DNA of 64,000 nt from NCBI GenBank assembly GCA_932294295.1, contig OW028579.1:29833250-29897249 (forward strand). Reading direction: 5' to 3'. Positions 36,366-52,474 of this stretch are shown one piece after another. Below the pieces are notes generated by a model that saw nothing but the letters and a program-made list of their open reading frames with translations, made no database searches and was not told the origin of the DNA. A program made the position numbers and the translations under genes. Every line of letters begins with the position of its first letter. The first letter of the stretch is position 1. This DNA comes from Alitta virens. Taxonomy: Eukaryota; Annelida; Polychaeta; Phyllodocida; Nereididae.

Positions 36366-39300
36366 TTAGCATTCCAGCTGAGCCAGAATGTCCACATTAA
36401 TTGCATCCAGAGTGTCTTGGAAATTATTTTCCTGGATTTCCTCATCACTTTCCTCTGCAGGACTTTCCTCAAGTTCATTGACCTGTGAATTAAATGCACA
36501 ATTTTGAACTAACTTCACATTGTAAAAAATCGAGTAAAAAGAAAAATGATGTAGAATTTTCACAATAATATTAATATACTATCTCATGTTTTGATCTTGA
36601 GTGCTGCAGAAAGTATTTTCCTTGAAAGTAACAAATCAAAAATATACGATTTAGAAATCAATTTGATAATAACCTTAATTTGAGGATCCAAATTCATCTC
36701 TCTGCCAAGCAGGTCTTCCACAGTTGTATTTATTTCTACATGAAGCTTCCCATTTTGAGTAAGGACAAAAACCACTCTCTGGAAAGCATTGACAACTGCA
36801 GCGGAATAGGACAATTTCTTTGCTTTGCAGTAGGCCACGGATCTTGTGGTAGGATCTGTCAAATAAAGATTTTTTTTTCCAGTAAAAATTACATGTAATA
36901 AATAATTAGCATAATAATATCCAGCAAGTGCCTTCAATAATTAAATATTGGTAATATAATAATTATTTCCCACTTCATTAAACTAAGTTTTTTGTTCTTT
37001 GGTAATTCACCATTGATATTAAATTTTTCCACTGCTTCCCCAAGTCCATCAGCATGTAAGTCATAACCAGTTAAGGTCAAGGTCACTTTAGTGACATATC
37101 GGAGAGTCCCTGGTCCTTGTTCTTCTTCTGGGGCTTCTAAAACCTGAAATAATAAAACACACAAATACATTTTAGGGGCGGATCCAGAAAAATTGCAGGG
37201 GGGGGGGGTGTTGCCAAATTAAAATATATTGTACAATTAAAACGTACTTGGCCAAGGAGGGGGGGGGGGGGGGGTTAAATTCAACCACCCCCCCCCCTCC
37301 GGGATCCGCTAATGCATTTTAACATAACATCTATAATTTTACATGTATTGTAATTAATATTTACAATTTTACAATTCAATGTATATATAACATTTACTCA
37401 TTAGAGTTAAGAGCAGGGCATATCTCGAAAAATCTGTAAAATAAAAAACAGCATCATTCAGTGTATAGATAGCATACAATTAATACATCTACAGGACTCA
37501 AACTTGAAATAGTTTTTTCAGTAAATACTTTAAAAATGTTTTCACTGATTGAGTGTCATTTTAGATTTTGTTGCAGTGTATAAAAAAAACCTGTTTTAGA
37601 CAGCTGTAAATGGTGAAAATCAAAGATGCTTAAACAAGTTACCTTGTCTACAGCTATGGTCCAGCCATTAAAGCCAAGATAATGATTAGCCAGTTCATAG
37701 CATTTTGTTACATATAAAGGTTGAAGGGGAGGAGGTGGTCTTTTTCTTGCTAATTGTACCTGCCAATGAAAAAATGCAACTTATATATTAGCCATTGTTA
37801 TAAACTATAAATATAACCATTATTAATATTTTTTGTAAAAGAAAGCATATGTAGGTTAGGTGAGCACCATTTATAAATATATAATGACGTTGTATTTTGA
37901 GCACCCTACTGCCATGCAGAGCATATTAATAACGCTCTGAATCAGCAGAATTCGTCACCATCAGCGAAATTCGCCACCCTTGAAACGCCAAATAACTGCT
38001 TTACAACAATGGATTTTCATTATAAAAACATCACTAATGATGTACACGATTAGTTACACAACAAATATTCTCATTACAGAACTTTAACAGCATGATTTCG
38101 AGAGTTTTGAGGGTGGCGAATTCAGCCGATTGTGGCAAATTTATCTGATTCCGAGTTTAAATAAAATGTAATACATACACTATAGTATATAATTATACTA
38201 ATGGACTATAATTCAGGTGGCAGTATTAGCGAGAAAAGCGAAGCAATCGAACGTCATTAAAGTTTGAACGTTGAGGAGTTAATTCTTCTTTGCATTTGTT
38301 CTCAGTCCATGGAAAAAATAAAATCGATTTAAAAATTGATTATTGCATTGAACAGCTTACCGATTAATCGATGTCAGTTTTGAGACCGATTTGCCATCAA
38401 TAAACTCCCTGAAATGTGATTAACAGTAATAGCTTTGTTTACCTTGAGTAAACTACCCTTCAGGAAGAGCCTTCCAGTTATATTGTTCACAGCTTTTCTG
38501 GCAGCAAATGCAGAAAAATAGGTCACAAATCCGTAAGATGCTTGGTCGTTTTCTGTCTTTTCTCCATTTTCAGATGCGGAAGTGACATTCTGAGTAGTGC
38601 AGGAGTAATCAGTTCCTGTGTACAGCTTGACATCATAAATTAGGCCGAATTTCCCAAATTCAATGTTGAGAATATCCTGTAAAAGTCATTCAAACATTTA
38701 GTCATCAAACAAATTTATGTTATGACTTCAAATATCAATCGATGCTTTGTTTGAAATTGTTTCATAAAATTTTTTAAAATTTTGTGCCCCGACTGGGGAG
38801 GTATGATAAATTCAAGAACATGTAAAATAATGACGTATTGTAGTGGTCTTTCTATTATATGCAGTAAGGGCTGTTACATTTAAAAAAGGGGGGGGGGGGT
38901 GGGGGTGGACCTGTAAATTTTTAGACCCCCCCCCCCACCCACACATCTGGGTTTTAATTACAGACCCCCCCCCCCCTCTTCTTTAAATGGAACAGCCCTA
39001 ATAACTGCATACAGTAGATAGTTAATTAGTTTACATCAATTATATATAATTAACACCCCTTGCAATGATAGCTAATCAAATACAACACAATGTTTACAAT
39101 TAATTATTAAATGATCATGTACAATCACTCTTGTTTACATTAATATGATTAATTACAAACACAACATGCGGCATGTCATTTGTCACCTGCAGTTCATTTT
39201 CTGGCACTCCTGAAGGTAATCTGGTGACATACAAATTTTTTTCGGCTTCCAGGGGTTTGTAGAATTCTATTACCTCAACTTCTGGCAAAGCTGACGTCAT
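36366..39300 (-). CDS. RAD52 motif-containing protein 1 (RDM1), 298 aa
   Basis: Six exons (39300-39187, 38676-38443, 37759-37643, 37143-37011, 36855-36674, 36482-36366) join in phases 0, 0, 0, 1 and 0 from ATG to TAA. RDM1 is a nucleic-acid-binding protein linked in vertebrates to the DNA-damage and cisplatin response. The N-terminus is an RRM: RNP2-like KNLYVTRLP (21-29), RNP1-like SYGFVTYFS (85-93), with a long acidic loop between. Next is the RAD52-like motif KCYELANHYLGFNGW (135-149), the feature that identifies the family. The C-terminal half has a second conserved block (AFQRVVFVLTQNGKLHVEI) and a Glu-rich tail (VNELEESPAEESDEEIQ). Human RDM1 is 284 aa, so length agrees. The promoter region faces SRM. 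A hAT-like G-rich MITE sits 24 bp from the acceptor of exon 4. Confidence 0.93.
37175..37313. mobile_element. hAT-like G-rich MITE family B, copy 1
   Basis: 139 bp beginning GGGGCGGATCCAG and ending GGATCCGCTAAT, flanked by ACATTTTA (37167-37174) and GCATTTTA (37314-37321), an 8-bp duplication with one change. The interior has two long G-runs and a matching C-run, plus TTGCCAAATTAAAATATATTG, so the whole can fold into a G:C hairpin. Related copy at 41650-41810 in the opposite orientation. Confidence 0.8.
38868..38998. mobile_element. TAA-flanked G/C-run MITE, 131 bp
   Basis: Termini GGGCTGTTACATTTAAA and TTTAAATGGAACAGCCC are inverted repeats, and TAA flanks both sides (38865-38867, 38999-39001), as in PIF/Harbinger insertions. 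The interior is a long G-run near the left end, then C-runs, forming a potential G:C stem. It lies in the first intron of RDM1. Confidence 0.8.
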
Positions 39301-39559
39301 TTAGGGTTTAATTATTATTCTAGCATACTATATTATATATACATTATGTACATCGTTTTGACAATGTTTTGACTATTTTGACGTTTCTTCGTTTTTCGCG
39401 CAATCAACTTACCTAGAAAACAAATGCTGAAATATTGATCGAGCATAAAACTAATTAATATATGTAATTGATGTTCAGTGTAATATATCTATTATATATT
39501 TTTAGTGTCATATCAATTATAGAAATAATGTAGATTTTATATTTGTTAGAATAATTTGG
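39301..39559. promoter_or_regulatory. Possible bidirectional RDM1/SRM promoter
   Basis: The interval between the RDM1 ATG (minus strand) and the possible SRM 5' UTR exon (plus strand) is under 300 bp, so one control region may serve both genes. It is AT-rich with one GTTTTTCGCGCAATC patch at about 39390-39405. No TATA box can be singled out. Inference from gene layout. Confidence 0.4.
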
Positions 39560-39675
39560 CATTTGTTTGCGCATGCAACCAGCTGTCAACAAGTTCCGCT
39601 GGATCCAGTGAGGAAAGTGTGACAATTTCAATTGTGGTTATTAGAGCGTGCATTGTTTGACTTCTGAAAATATAG
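39560..39675 (+). other. Candidate 5' UTR exon of SRM
   Basis: A strong donor TATAG/GTAAGT follows 39675. The SRM coding start at 42585 is preceded by an acceptor (ATATTTGACAG ending 42576), so a leader exon must lie upstream. This is the best placed candidate. The 5' limit is unknown. Confidence 0.4.
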
Positions 39676-41649
39676 GTAAGTCCTGCATAGTTTGCAGAAT
39701 ATCTCAGCTGATCTGTATAAGTGATGAAGATGCATATACTGTATGCAGTCACTGAGTAAAGTCCCTGATGATTATACACATGTTTGAAGTCTGAATAAAA
39801 GATGACACATGTATGCATGTGCTCACACTGTCACAGACTAAAAAAGGGGGTGTATCCAGGCTGTCTGTAATTGCATTGGTAGTTTCTGATGCACAAAAAT
39901 GGGGACTGACCAATCCAAAGTTGCATTGTATAATGTTATGTATTATGTCATAATTGATAATTCATTCATTATGGAACAACACTAAAACAGATGATGCAAA
40001 AATCGGTCATATTTTAATATGCCTTATTATGCATAACTTGCCATAAGCATTGCTAAAATTTGTAAAAATGTATTTTGTACAAATTGTTAAAACATGAATT
40101 AATATAGTATTTTATTGACGTTTTCGCATCATGGTGAGATACATTCGTCATATGTATATATACAGTTAGTTTCATAAAATATGGTTGACTCTAGACAGCT
40201 GTAGCAACCTATTCCAGGCTGTAGCTAAAGCCAGCTGCTTCTGTGTACACCTAGCTTATAGTCGGCTTACATCTACCACCACTGAAAAAATATAAACCTT
40301 GATAAATTTATGTAAGAATTTTGTCTAATGTTTTATAAATTTATATGGATGTAGAATAGACATGCATGTTTTCAATCAAAAAAATTACAAATATGTGTAA
40401 CTCAACTTATTCACCAAATGGTGCTGCATGTACTTTTAGATCTGGTTTTGTGTAGCCAGCTATAGCCAGACAGTTCTGTTTCATGTCAATATATACACGT
40501 ACCTAACTAGTTAGAAATTGTTTACTAGCTGGGGGAAGCTAGCAATCTTGTGCTCGTTGAATGTCTTAAGTATGTTAATGTTAGGCACAATAAGGGTGGA
40601 AAATTCCAGGCGATATTGTGCTGACCCTGGCATTTCCGAAAGAGTCTATTGTCACAGCACAAGATGGGGGCATTAATGACCTTAAATTGTGAAGACAATT
40701 GCATTTACTTTGATTGGATTAGATAGAAATGCTGGAAGAAACATTAATGACATATATCTATACAGCAATTGGATGAGTAGAATTTGTGTCTCAAAACGTT
40801 CATGTATCTATTGACATGATCATGGAACTCCATTATGGAAAACTTTTGGCATGTAGACAACTTAGATATAGACTATTGTTGGAAATTGCATTGCATCATA
40901 GCCAACATGCTTTTTTTATTTATAACTAGAACAAACTACTATGTAACCCCACTTAAAAAGTTCAAGACCACCTCACATGTAAGACTGACTTAGGACCCAA
41001 TAGTATTCGATCTCATCATTTGATTTTAAGGCTATACCTATTACGTCACATCGTCACATCGTTATTGTTAAGACCACCGTTTTCCACCAAGTGTGGTCTT
41101 TATGGTGAGGTTGAACTGTATCAGTGTACTTCATGCATGGCATATATATGATAATTTGTCACTCAAATACTCATCAAGAAAAGTGGGTGAAAAAAAAAAC
41201 TATGATTATCACTTGAGTATTGAACCTTGAATTTGTGTGCTAAAATGATAATGCACTGATCTCGGCAATAATTTTGACAATGTGATAAGCATGATGATAA
41301 GGCTCCCCTGTGTGCAGCTGTGACAATGAATTGATAAGTAAAACAATGGATATTGTTGATGTATGTTCTGACAAAACGATGCATTGTACTGTTTTATCAA
41401 TATAACTAGACTTTTAGAAAGTCTCATTTATTTTTGTGGCTGACCTGCTGACACTGGCTGTTCGGAGTTCAGAGGTATAGTCGTAGTTTATTTGTAAGCC
41501 AACTGTAAGGTTGTGGGTTTGAATCCCTATTTACACTAAGAAACAGTTAATCCTCAGTAATGTGTTGGTTAGGGAGCTTTTGAACAATTTTAGAGTACAT
41601 ATAGTTAACATGTGTTTGCCTGAGTGAATTGTGTTTTATTGGTGTTGCA

Positions 41650-41810
41650 GTAGCGGATCCAGGGGGGGACTTTAGGGTTTAAACACCCCCCCCCCCCCTT
41701 TGGCCAAGTATGTTTTAACATTGTTTAATTAAACAATTGTAGTCTCTGCAATATGTTTAATTTGGCAACCCCCCTCCCCCCCCCCCTGCAAATTTTATGG
41801 ATCCACCCCT
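41650..41810. mobile_element. hAT-like G-rich MITE family B, copy 2
   Basis: 161 bp starting GTAGCGGATCCAGGGGG and ending CCCCCCTGCAAATTTTATGGATCCACCCCT, written here as two words: CCCCCCTGCAAATTTT and ATGGATCCACCCCT. Flanks are GTGTTGCA (41642-41649) and GTGTTGTA (41811-41818), an 8-bp duplication with one change. It carries the same TTGCCAAATTAAA block as copy 1, in reverse orientation. Confidence 0.8.
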
Positions 41811-42339
41811 GTGTTGTATGCACAACACTCATTGCTGCTGGCCTAAAACCTGACTCAACTTCTACCCTACTTTGGTAATGGCATCAAATTACAAAAGGCA
41901 TATATATGTATATATATATATAATATATATATTCTTTTGCTCTAAATATTATAATCCTTCCTGCATACATACTGCTGTACAGTGTACATATAATATATTT
42001 AAATTTGTGATCATCGCATATTATATTATCTTCCCAAAATAATTGCGCAAAACTTGAAAATGCATCATCAGACCATAAAATGCATCGACTGCAACATAAA
42101 GCATTAAATACAAGTGATGTAATTTGCCATAAAATTGCAAACATTTTTTAACTGTAATGCCTTATGAAGAAGTAAATGCATGATGTTTGTAGCTTTTAAG
42201 CCTCTCTTGTAAAGCTGCCATTTTAAGATAATGCCTTTTTTTCCAAAATAGGATTACTTACCTTAGCATAGCAGTAATTCACACGCAATATTTATAACGT
42301 CTCAATGTCTCAATGCTACTGGTCTGAAGCTTAGCCAAC

Positions 42340-42480
42340 TTATATGACAAACTGTCAGAGGCAGACATAATGATGAGATGGCAAGGCCTGGGTGTCCACA
42401 CCATGTTAAACAATTGTTAGTGTCTTGGAATTTAACCCATCTTCAGAGTCAATGGAGCTGACAAACTCAATAACCACTGG
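42340..42480 (-). mobile_element. SINE family 2 fragment
   Basis: Minus-strand copy of the shared tail: the complement of CAGAGGCAGACATAATGATG and TCCACACCATGTTAA matches the end of the elements at 49395-49657 and 53255-53425. Confidence 0.5.
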
Positions 42481-42584
42481 ACCTTCCATTTGTTCAAACA
42501 CTTAGTCATAACACTTTTTTGCCTATCTTGCATTCTGTGTGTGATTAACAAATATGTATGCTTCTATATTTGACAGGCTTAGCA

Positions 42585-46953
<4,369 letters not shown>

Positions 46954-47001
46954 CTATGCATTTCGCAGACATATTACAAAAAGCTTAAATAATCTTCGAT
47001 A

Positions 47002-47007
47002 AATAAA
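47002..47007 (+). terminator. SRM poly(A) signal AATAAA
   Basis: AATAAA lies 49 bases after the SRM stop, giving a very short 3' UTR. T/GT-rich sequence follows (AGTAGTTTAGTCC, then TTTAGGTTTGTTATT), as expected downstream of a cleavage site. Confidence 0.7.
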
Positions 47008-48004
47008 GAACTCATTTCAAAAGTAGTTTAGTCCATATTCAAGGTGGCTTTAGGTTTGTTATTAAATGTGTTCGCAACTGCTGACATTTTTCCACATCTC
47101 TTAAACATTGTGGAATGCTCAGTGCTTTCTCAGGATTTATGTTCATTAAAGAGTTATATTTTTTTAATCGCGAGAGGATCTTATTGCATGTATTGTTAAT
47201 TACAGGGATCATTGTTATGAGAAAAAATATGTTGTTATTTTTCCATATACCAGTGTTACTGAATTGAAATTGTTTAGGGGTGCATTCAAATTGTTCAACC
47301 TGTTAAAAAAATTTAAGTGCAGGTAATGTTTGTGATTTGGCAGAGTTTCCTTGATAATTGATAATGTTTAATCAGTGATATGCTTTTTGTGCGTGATCAT
47401 ATTTCAAATTATAATGTGCCCTAAAGTCAGTGTTGTCATAAAGTTTTAAATTTGTGTTTTGTCCAAAAGTCTAGAACTGGCAAAGCATTATAGAATTCAT
47501 TTGTTGAATGCAGGTAAACGAAATGGAATAGTTTGAATGTGTGATAGAAAATGTGTATCGAAAGTGATAGAATGTGGTGGAAATAATATAGCCATTATAA
47601 CTGCGATGTAACAGGATAAAAGCAAGTGAAAATAATACATGAAAATATATATTTTTGCTGTATATATATGTGTGTCTTCGTTTTTATTGATTTATTATCA
47701 TCATAATGGAAACTGTCATCAGAGTATATGAGATAGTTTACTAATGTAAACAAAATATCTCCGAAAGGGGGGAACCTTAGTCTGACTTCCAGAACTACTA
47801 AGGGGTCATCTGCTGAGGTCACCCATCTTGGCAGACAGTTTTGGAATCCGCTCTGTTGTGCTCTAGTTCATTTCGACCGCTGTAATTCTGGAAATGGAAA
47901 AAAAAATTGTGGCTGCATATATAACCACCTGGGTGACCTATTGGTTAAGGTCCCAGCTGGTCCCCTCTAGAGGATGCTAGGTTCTTGTCATAGGTTATCC
48001 ATAT

Positions 48005-48195
48005 GGTACTGTGGCCTAGCTAGTGGATAAAGCCATGAACTCGCGTGTGCATGGTCGTGGGTTCAAACCCAGGCATGGCATGGAGGCTGTGGAGGAACCA
48101 TAGAGTACACCTATTTATCTCTGGAGGAACAGAGCATTTACTCCCTCATGGGGAGGTTGGCTATAGGCAGAGATGGCTCTGGATACATTTTTTTT
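48005..48195 (+). mobile_element. tRNA-derived SINE, family 3
   Basis: A-box-like TGGCCTAGCTAGTGGATAAAG and B-box GTGGGTTCAAACCC at proper spacing, followed by an unrelated body (GAGGAACAGAGCATTTACTC, GGCTATAGGCAGAGATGG). It differs in body from families 1 and 2. Only one copy is seen in the window. Confidence 0.6.
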
Positions 48196-48518
48196 ACTGA
48201 GCTGCCCTGAATTCGGCAAGACATAAGTCTTTCCTCTTATTACTCATTTTTGCCTTTCAGACATAGGTCATAACTAACTGATTCCATACATATAATTTTC
48301 TCTGGGAATAAACAAATCAACTAAATGATGAGTTGTCAAATATACATTAAAATGCTAAAAAATACTGCTGCTAGAATGCACTCTGCTTTAGCCAATCAGC
48401 ATCAAGGGCGGGAACTTTTTCAGCCAATAGAATTGCAGTATTCTGTTATAGCCACCTGGTGGAAATACGGCAAACCTTCCCTGAAAATCCACTATGTGAG
48501 GAGACAGCTGTGTCAAAA

Positions 48519-48683
48519 ATGACTTGTAAACAACTATAAAAGTGGTCAAGGCAGGAAATCAAAAAACAATTAATTTAACGGCCGCTCAGCCAATGAGACT
48601 TGGCGATTCATCAAAAGACTCGCATGCTGAACAGCACGAAAGCGTTGCAACCGCTTTATTTCGACCAGCAAGTTTTCTTAGTG
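48519..48683. mobile_element. Family C MITE, right part
   Basis: ATGACTTGTAAACAACTATA, AATTTAACGGCCGCTCAGCC and the right terminus AAGTTTTCTTAGTG match the element at 35912-36275. The left terminus is missing. Confidence 0.7.
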
Positions 48684-49394
48684 TTGCCTGGCATTGGTAT
48701 ACAATGTATATGTGGTGCAAAAAGGCAATAAATTTAAGATCACTTGTATACACTTCTTTAACATACCTTCCTGTTCTCAGAACAACTTGCGACACTCTCT
48801 AGATAAGATTCACTCAATTAGCTGACTCAGTTCAAAAATATTTTGGTTACTTATTCCTGGACTCAAAATAAGGATGTTAACTGGAGGTGCAATATGACCT
48901 TGCATTTTTATGTAAGCATCTTAAACAAGTGCAGTATAATTTTGCATTTAGCACCAATTGTGTAGGCCTATAAAATTAACTTTTATTTTATTTAGTAAGG
49001 TTATTTTTATGAGAAAGAATTTATGATTTGGTGGTCTTAGCAATTTTGAAGTGTTCTTAATGTGTTGTAAGCATTCTGGCAACTTTCATTACCATTTCTA
49101 CCTTGGTAGGGCAATCTGGTCGTTCGCAAACTGTTTGCAGCTCATAATTTTATAAAGATAATTTAATGTCACAAAATTAAAGAGAAGTTATCAATGATGG
49201 AAATTGTTAGATACAGTGGTACCCAACTTTCAGACAACATTAACTGGCATGCCGCAGTTAAGGTGTGCAAACCCCACCATGCTATTGTGCAGTTGGGCTG
49301 ATCACCTTAACCATGCCATTAACTTAATTTCTATAGTGGCCCATGACAAAGTGACTCAGAAGAGGCACCTTAACAGTCATGCTTAGCAGCTGGA

Positions 49395-49657
49395 TCATCC
49401 TGGATGGCCTGATGGTGTAGGCATCTGTCGATCCTATATTGGCCAGCTCTGTTGATTATCAGTGCTTAAGGTCCCGGCCCCCGGTCCGGGCACTCTTCAT
49501 CAGCTGCTGTCGATCGTATGAGACATTAAATGGTGCCTTGTACTCGGTGTCTATGCTGGGGCAAGTAAAAGACCCATGTACCCATGAAATAAACATGTGA
49601 CATGGTGTGGACTCCAAGCCTGATCATCTCATCATTACGTCTGCCTCTGGAAGTTGG
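49395..49657 (+). mobile_element. tRNA-derived SINE, family 2
   Basis: Head with GATGGCCTGATGGTGTAGGC (A-box-like), body with GGGGCAAGTAAAAGACCC, tail with ACATGGTGTGGACTCC and TCATTACGTCTGCCTCTGG. The tail is shared with 25450, 42340, 52475 and 53255. A family 1 SINE is inserted in its 3' end at 49658, and the tail resumes at 49817. Confidence 0.65.
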
Positions 49658-49816
49658 GGGGTGGGGGTCTAGCTCAGTGGTAGCGCGCTGGGCCTCCAAC
49701 CACTGCATGGGTCCCGGGTTCAATTCCTTCATCTCATTTCCACGGTCCCTACCTGTCCTAATTAGCTCATCAGGTGCAGAAATACAGGACGTAAAGCACT
49801 AATCCACCACCACCAC
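49658..49816 (+). mobile_element. tRNA-Ala-like SINE, family 1, with intact target duplication
   Basis: Head GGTCTAGCTCAGTGGTAGCG (A-box) and GGGTCCCGGGTTCAATTCC (B-box) resembles animal tRNA-Ala. The body ends CAGGACGTAAAGCACTAATCC and a CCA/CCACC repeat. A perfect 15-bp duplication GCCTCTGGAAGTTGG flanks it (49643-49657, 49817-49831), as produced by LINE-driven target-primed insertion. It is nested inside a family 2 SINE. Confidence 0.9.
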
Positions 49817-49831
49817 CGCCTCTGGAAGTTG

Positions 49832-52080
49832 GTCATATGAACATTGAACCTTCCTGAGGCTACCTCGCTATAAATTGCACTGTACAAACTTTATGCCAGG
49901 GACTGCAAGTTGCACTTATACGAATTAAGACCAAATCATGTTTGGCCGAGAAAATACAACTTCAAACGATACAATAAAACATCAATAATGTAGGCTATTA
50001 CAATATATCATCCAAAAACTTTCTACAGCCTACGCACTTATTATTAATGATATATTCAATGTACGTAATTCAATGTACGTAATAGAAGCTTTAATGTGTA
50101 TATATATGTGCGTTATTATGTAGCTAGCTACAGGCCTATTCAAGAAAAATTATAAATGGGAATTGACATTTTCCAACTTCGTCACTTTTGCCATGAAAAC
50201 TATTTGTACTTATATGTTATGATTTTCTTGATATGCTTCTGACGTTGAAATTTCCCGTTATATGACTCATTAAAATCTGCGTACAAAACAGGTGTGGGAA
50301 TTGAACCATGAAAATCATGAGGTGCAAATTTTTCACCAAATCATGAAGAGATATGTATATCATCAAATAGAAAATGGCCAGCGTTGAAACTGATCTAAGC
50401 ATTGCCACTACACTACTTACAAAAAAAAATAAAAAATATGTAATGATATACTAAAAATTAATATAAAAAAATGAAACAAAGATACTTGAAGTGTTAAAAA
50501 CCAGTTCAACAAGCATAGGAAACACCATGAATAATATTGACTTTGTAAGTTACTTTGAGCAGTTACTAAACTTAGCACGAATATAACGTATATGTATGGT
50601 ATTTACAGTGTGATAAGGCATAATTGCTGAAATAATTTAGATATATACATGCATTATATTATATTGGTTTATATTCATACTGGACATTGAACATAGCAGA
50701 AATCTCAACATGATAAAAGAAAAAACCTCTGAAAACATGGCATGATAAAATTAGTTTAAATTACCTGACTTAAACAACTACCCAGAGCTATCTCCTGATG
50801 TTCTTTGGATGAGCCCCATTAAAAGACCTCTGCTCACAAAACCACAGATTATAATAAAACAAAGCACAGATGCAATGGACTTCCAAAAAGTTGTATCTAT
50901 TTCTTAGTATTATGAACAATGGTGTCATTAACTGACTGAACATTTTTGTCTGACAGTAAATTTCCAAGGGGTGATGTTTACACTTGTTTTATAGGGGGGG
51001 GGGGGGGGAATTCCCAATCCCCCCAGGGTCTGTACACACGATTCAGTAAAAATGTACCTATACTGCGTGATGAAAAATCTGTCTTCTTCTCTTATCTTAT
51101 TATTTACGATATTTGAACTGTAATACAGCGTACGTATGTACGTACGTGTTGTATCTATGTATCTATCTATTTGTCTATCCATCTATCTATCTATCTATCT
51201 ATCTATCTAGCTATCTACCTATCTATCCCAACATTGCACCAAGTTCTGTTCTATATTATTTTCAACATCTGCTATGATTCAAAGCCTAACCAGGAACTGC
51301 AAATCACTCTTGGCAGGCCTTAGTTTCCTTGAGTTTAGTTCTGTAGGCATTGAACAGAATAAAATACAAAAGGTAATGTTGAGATCGTGGTTTCAGACCC
51401 ACATAGTTTTCCCGGTGGGCTGCTGGGCTTGAAAAAATAAAAAATAAAATACAATTATTTTTCTCTGCTGGGCTTAAACCCCCCCCCCCCCCCCCACTGC
51501 AATTTTTCTTTTTCTGAATCCTCATTTCCAGGTGGACCCAATCCGGCCCTGTAGGGTAGAGTGGGTAACAATAAGACACCGGTTCTTTCGTGTAATAAGT
51601 GTTAAGTGCATTGCCCTTTTTTGAGATTTAACTGTTCTCGAGTTTTATGTATAAATCATATATATCTTTCCTTGATACTCATTATGTTTATCAATGCATG
51701 CATATAATTTTTCATGTGCATTATTATCTTCCATGTTTATCATTGCACTGACAGGAGGGAGGCCATCAATGCACTTGCTGCCAGTGTGTCACCAAACTTA
51801 CAAATTATTTTTCCTAAATTTGATTGAAACATCAAAGCTTGAATATTTCACAATGAAGGCAGCCTCACTATTGAATGCTTGCAGACCTTGTGGTGCCTAG
51901 CAGAAAAGTGGTTACATTGGAAAACAATCAAACTTTCTCAGTCTAAAAAACCATTGATATATATAAAACACAGTTATCAACATCTTAGGATAATCCCTCT
52001 ATTGGTCAAAACTCTCGACTGGTTGAGCAAATAGAATAGCTTTTGGACCACAAAACAAAGCAATGATATGCGTCACATGA
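49832..52080. other. Intergenic stretch with simple repeats
   Basis: No coding exon supported. It contains a tRNA-like SINE remnant on the minus strand at about 50280-50420 (A-box TAGTGTAGTGGCAATGC, B-box GGTTCAATTCCC), a G-run at 50994-51008, a (TATC)n microsatellite at about 51150-51230 and a C-run at about 51479-51496. Confidence 0.5.
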
Positions 52081-52104
52081 GCACTTTATTTAGTTATTTT
52101 CGGT

Positions 52105-52380
52105 ATGCTAGGCACTCTTAATAGCTTGGCCACCTTATTCCACTTAACTTTACCCCAAGCCAAGCCACCTGCCAACTGGTTACACAACCCTTTGTGTCCC
52201 AGTGTCAGTTTGGGCAAAACAAAAGAAGTAAAAATAGCTACAGAACAATATGCCATTGCAGGTCCTTTTGTTTTAGTCTTTGATCCCAGCCACTTTGGGG
52301 GTGACATGCTTGCAGCCTTAAGACAGTCACCACAGGCCGGGGGGGGGGGGGGGGGTCGTCTCCGTAGTTTGAGGGGGTAG
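52105..52380 (+). other. Unrecognised GC-richer open segment
   Basis: About 275 bp of clearly higher GC than its neighbours, open in one plus frame (91 codons) and in two minus frames. The plus reading has balanced composition but no domain I know, and it ends in a G-run that encodes polyglycine. No convincing splice sites. It may be a fragment of a mobile element or a retrocopy. Low confidence that it is coding. Confidence 0.2.
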
Positions 52381-52474
52381 CCAAGGCAGCCATGCTCTGC
52401 AAAATGTCTCCAAATTCCCTTATTTTAGGCAGCAAGTTCCTTGTATTGGTATTAAGCTTAACAGGTTCTACCAG

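Larger units (their letters stand above)
39676..42576. other. Likely first intron of SRM
   Basis: No coding exon found. It contains the hAT-like MITE at 41650, a SINE-family-2 fragment at 42340-42420, a tRNA-like B-box word (GTGGGTTTGAATCCC) near 41514, and pogo/Tc1-type MITE remnants at about 40955-41110 (AAGACCACC and GGTGGTCTT-like words). Confidence 0.45.
47030..49390. other. Intergenic stretch with repeats
   Basis: No coding exon supported. It holds a tRNA-derived SINE at about 48005-48195 and a piece of the family C MITE at 48519-48683. GTGACCTATTGGTTAAGG at 47931 is a lone A-box-like word. Confidence 0.5.

Noticed and set aside
48025..48080. Functional tRNA gene
   Set aside because: A-box and B-box are present but acceptor and anticodon arms do not pair. 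It is the head of a SINE. The same holds for 6040-6125 and 57170-57270.
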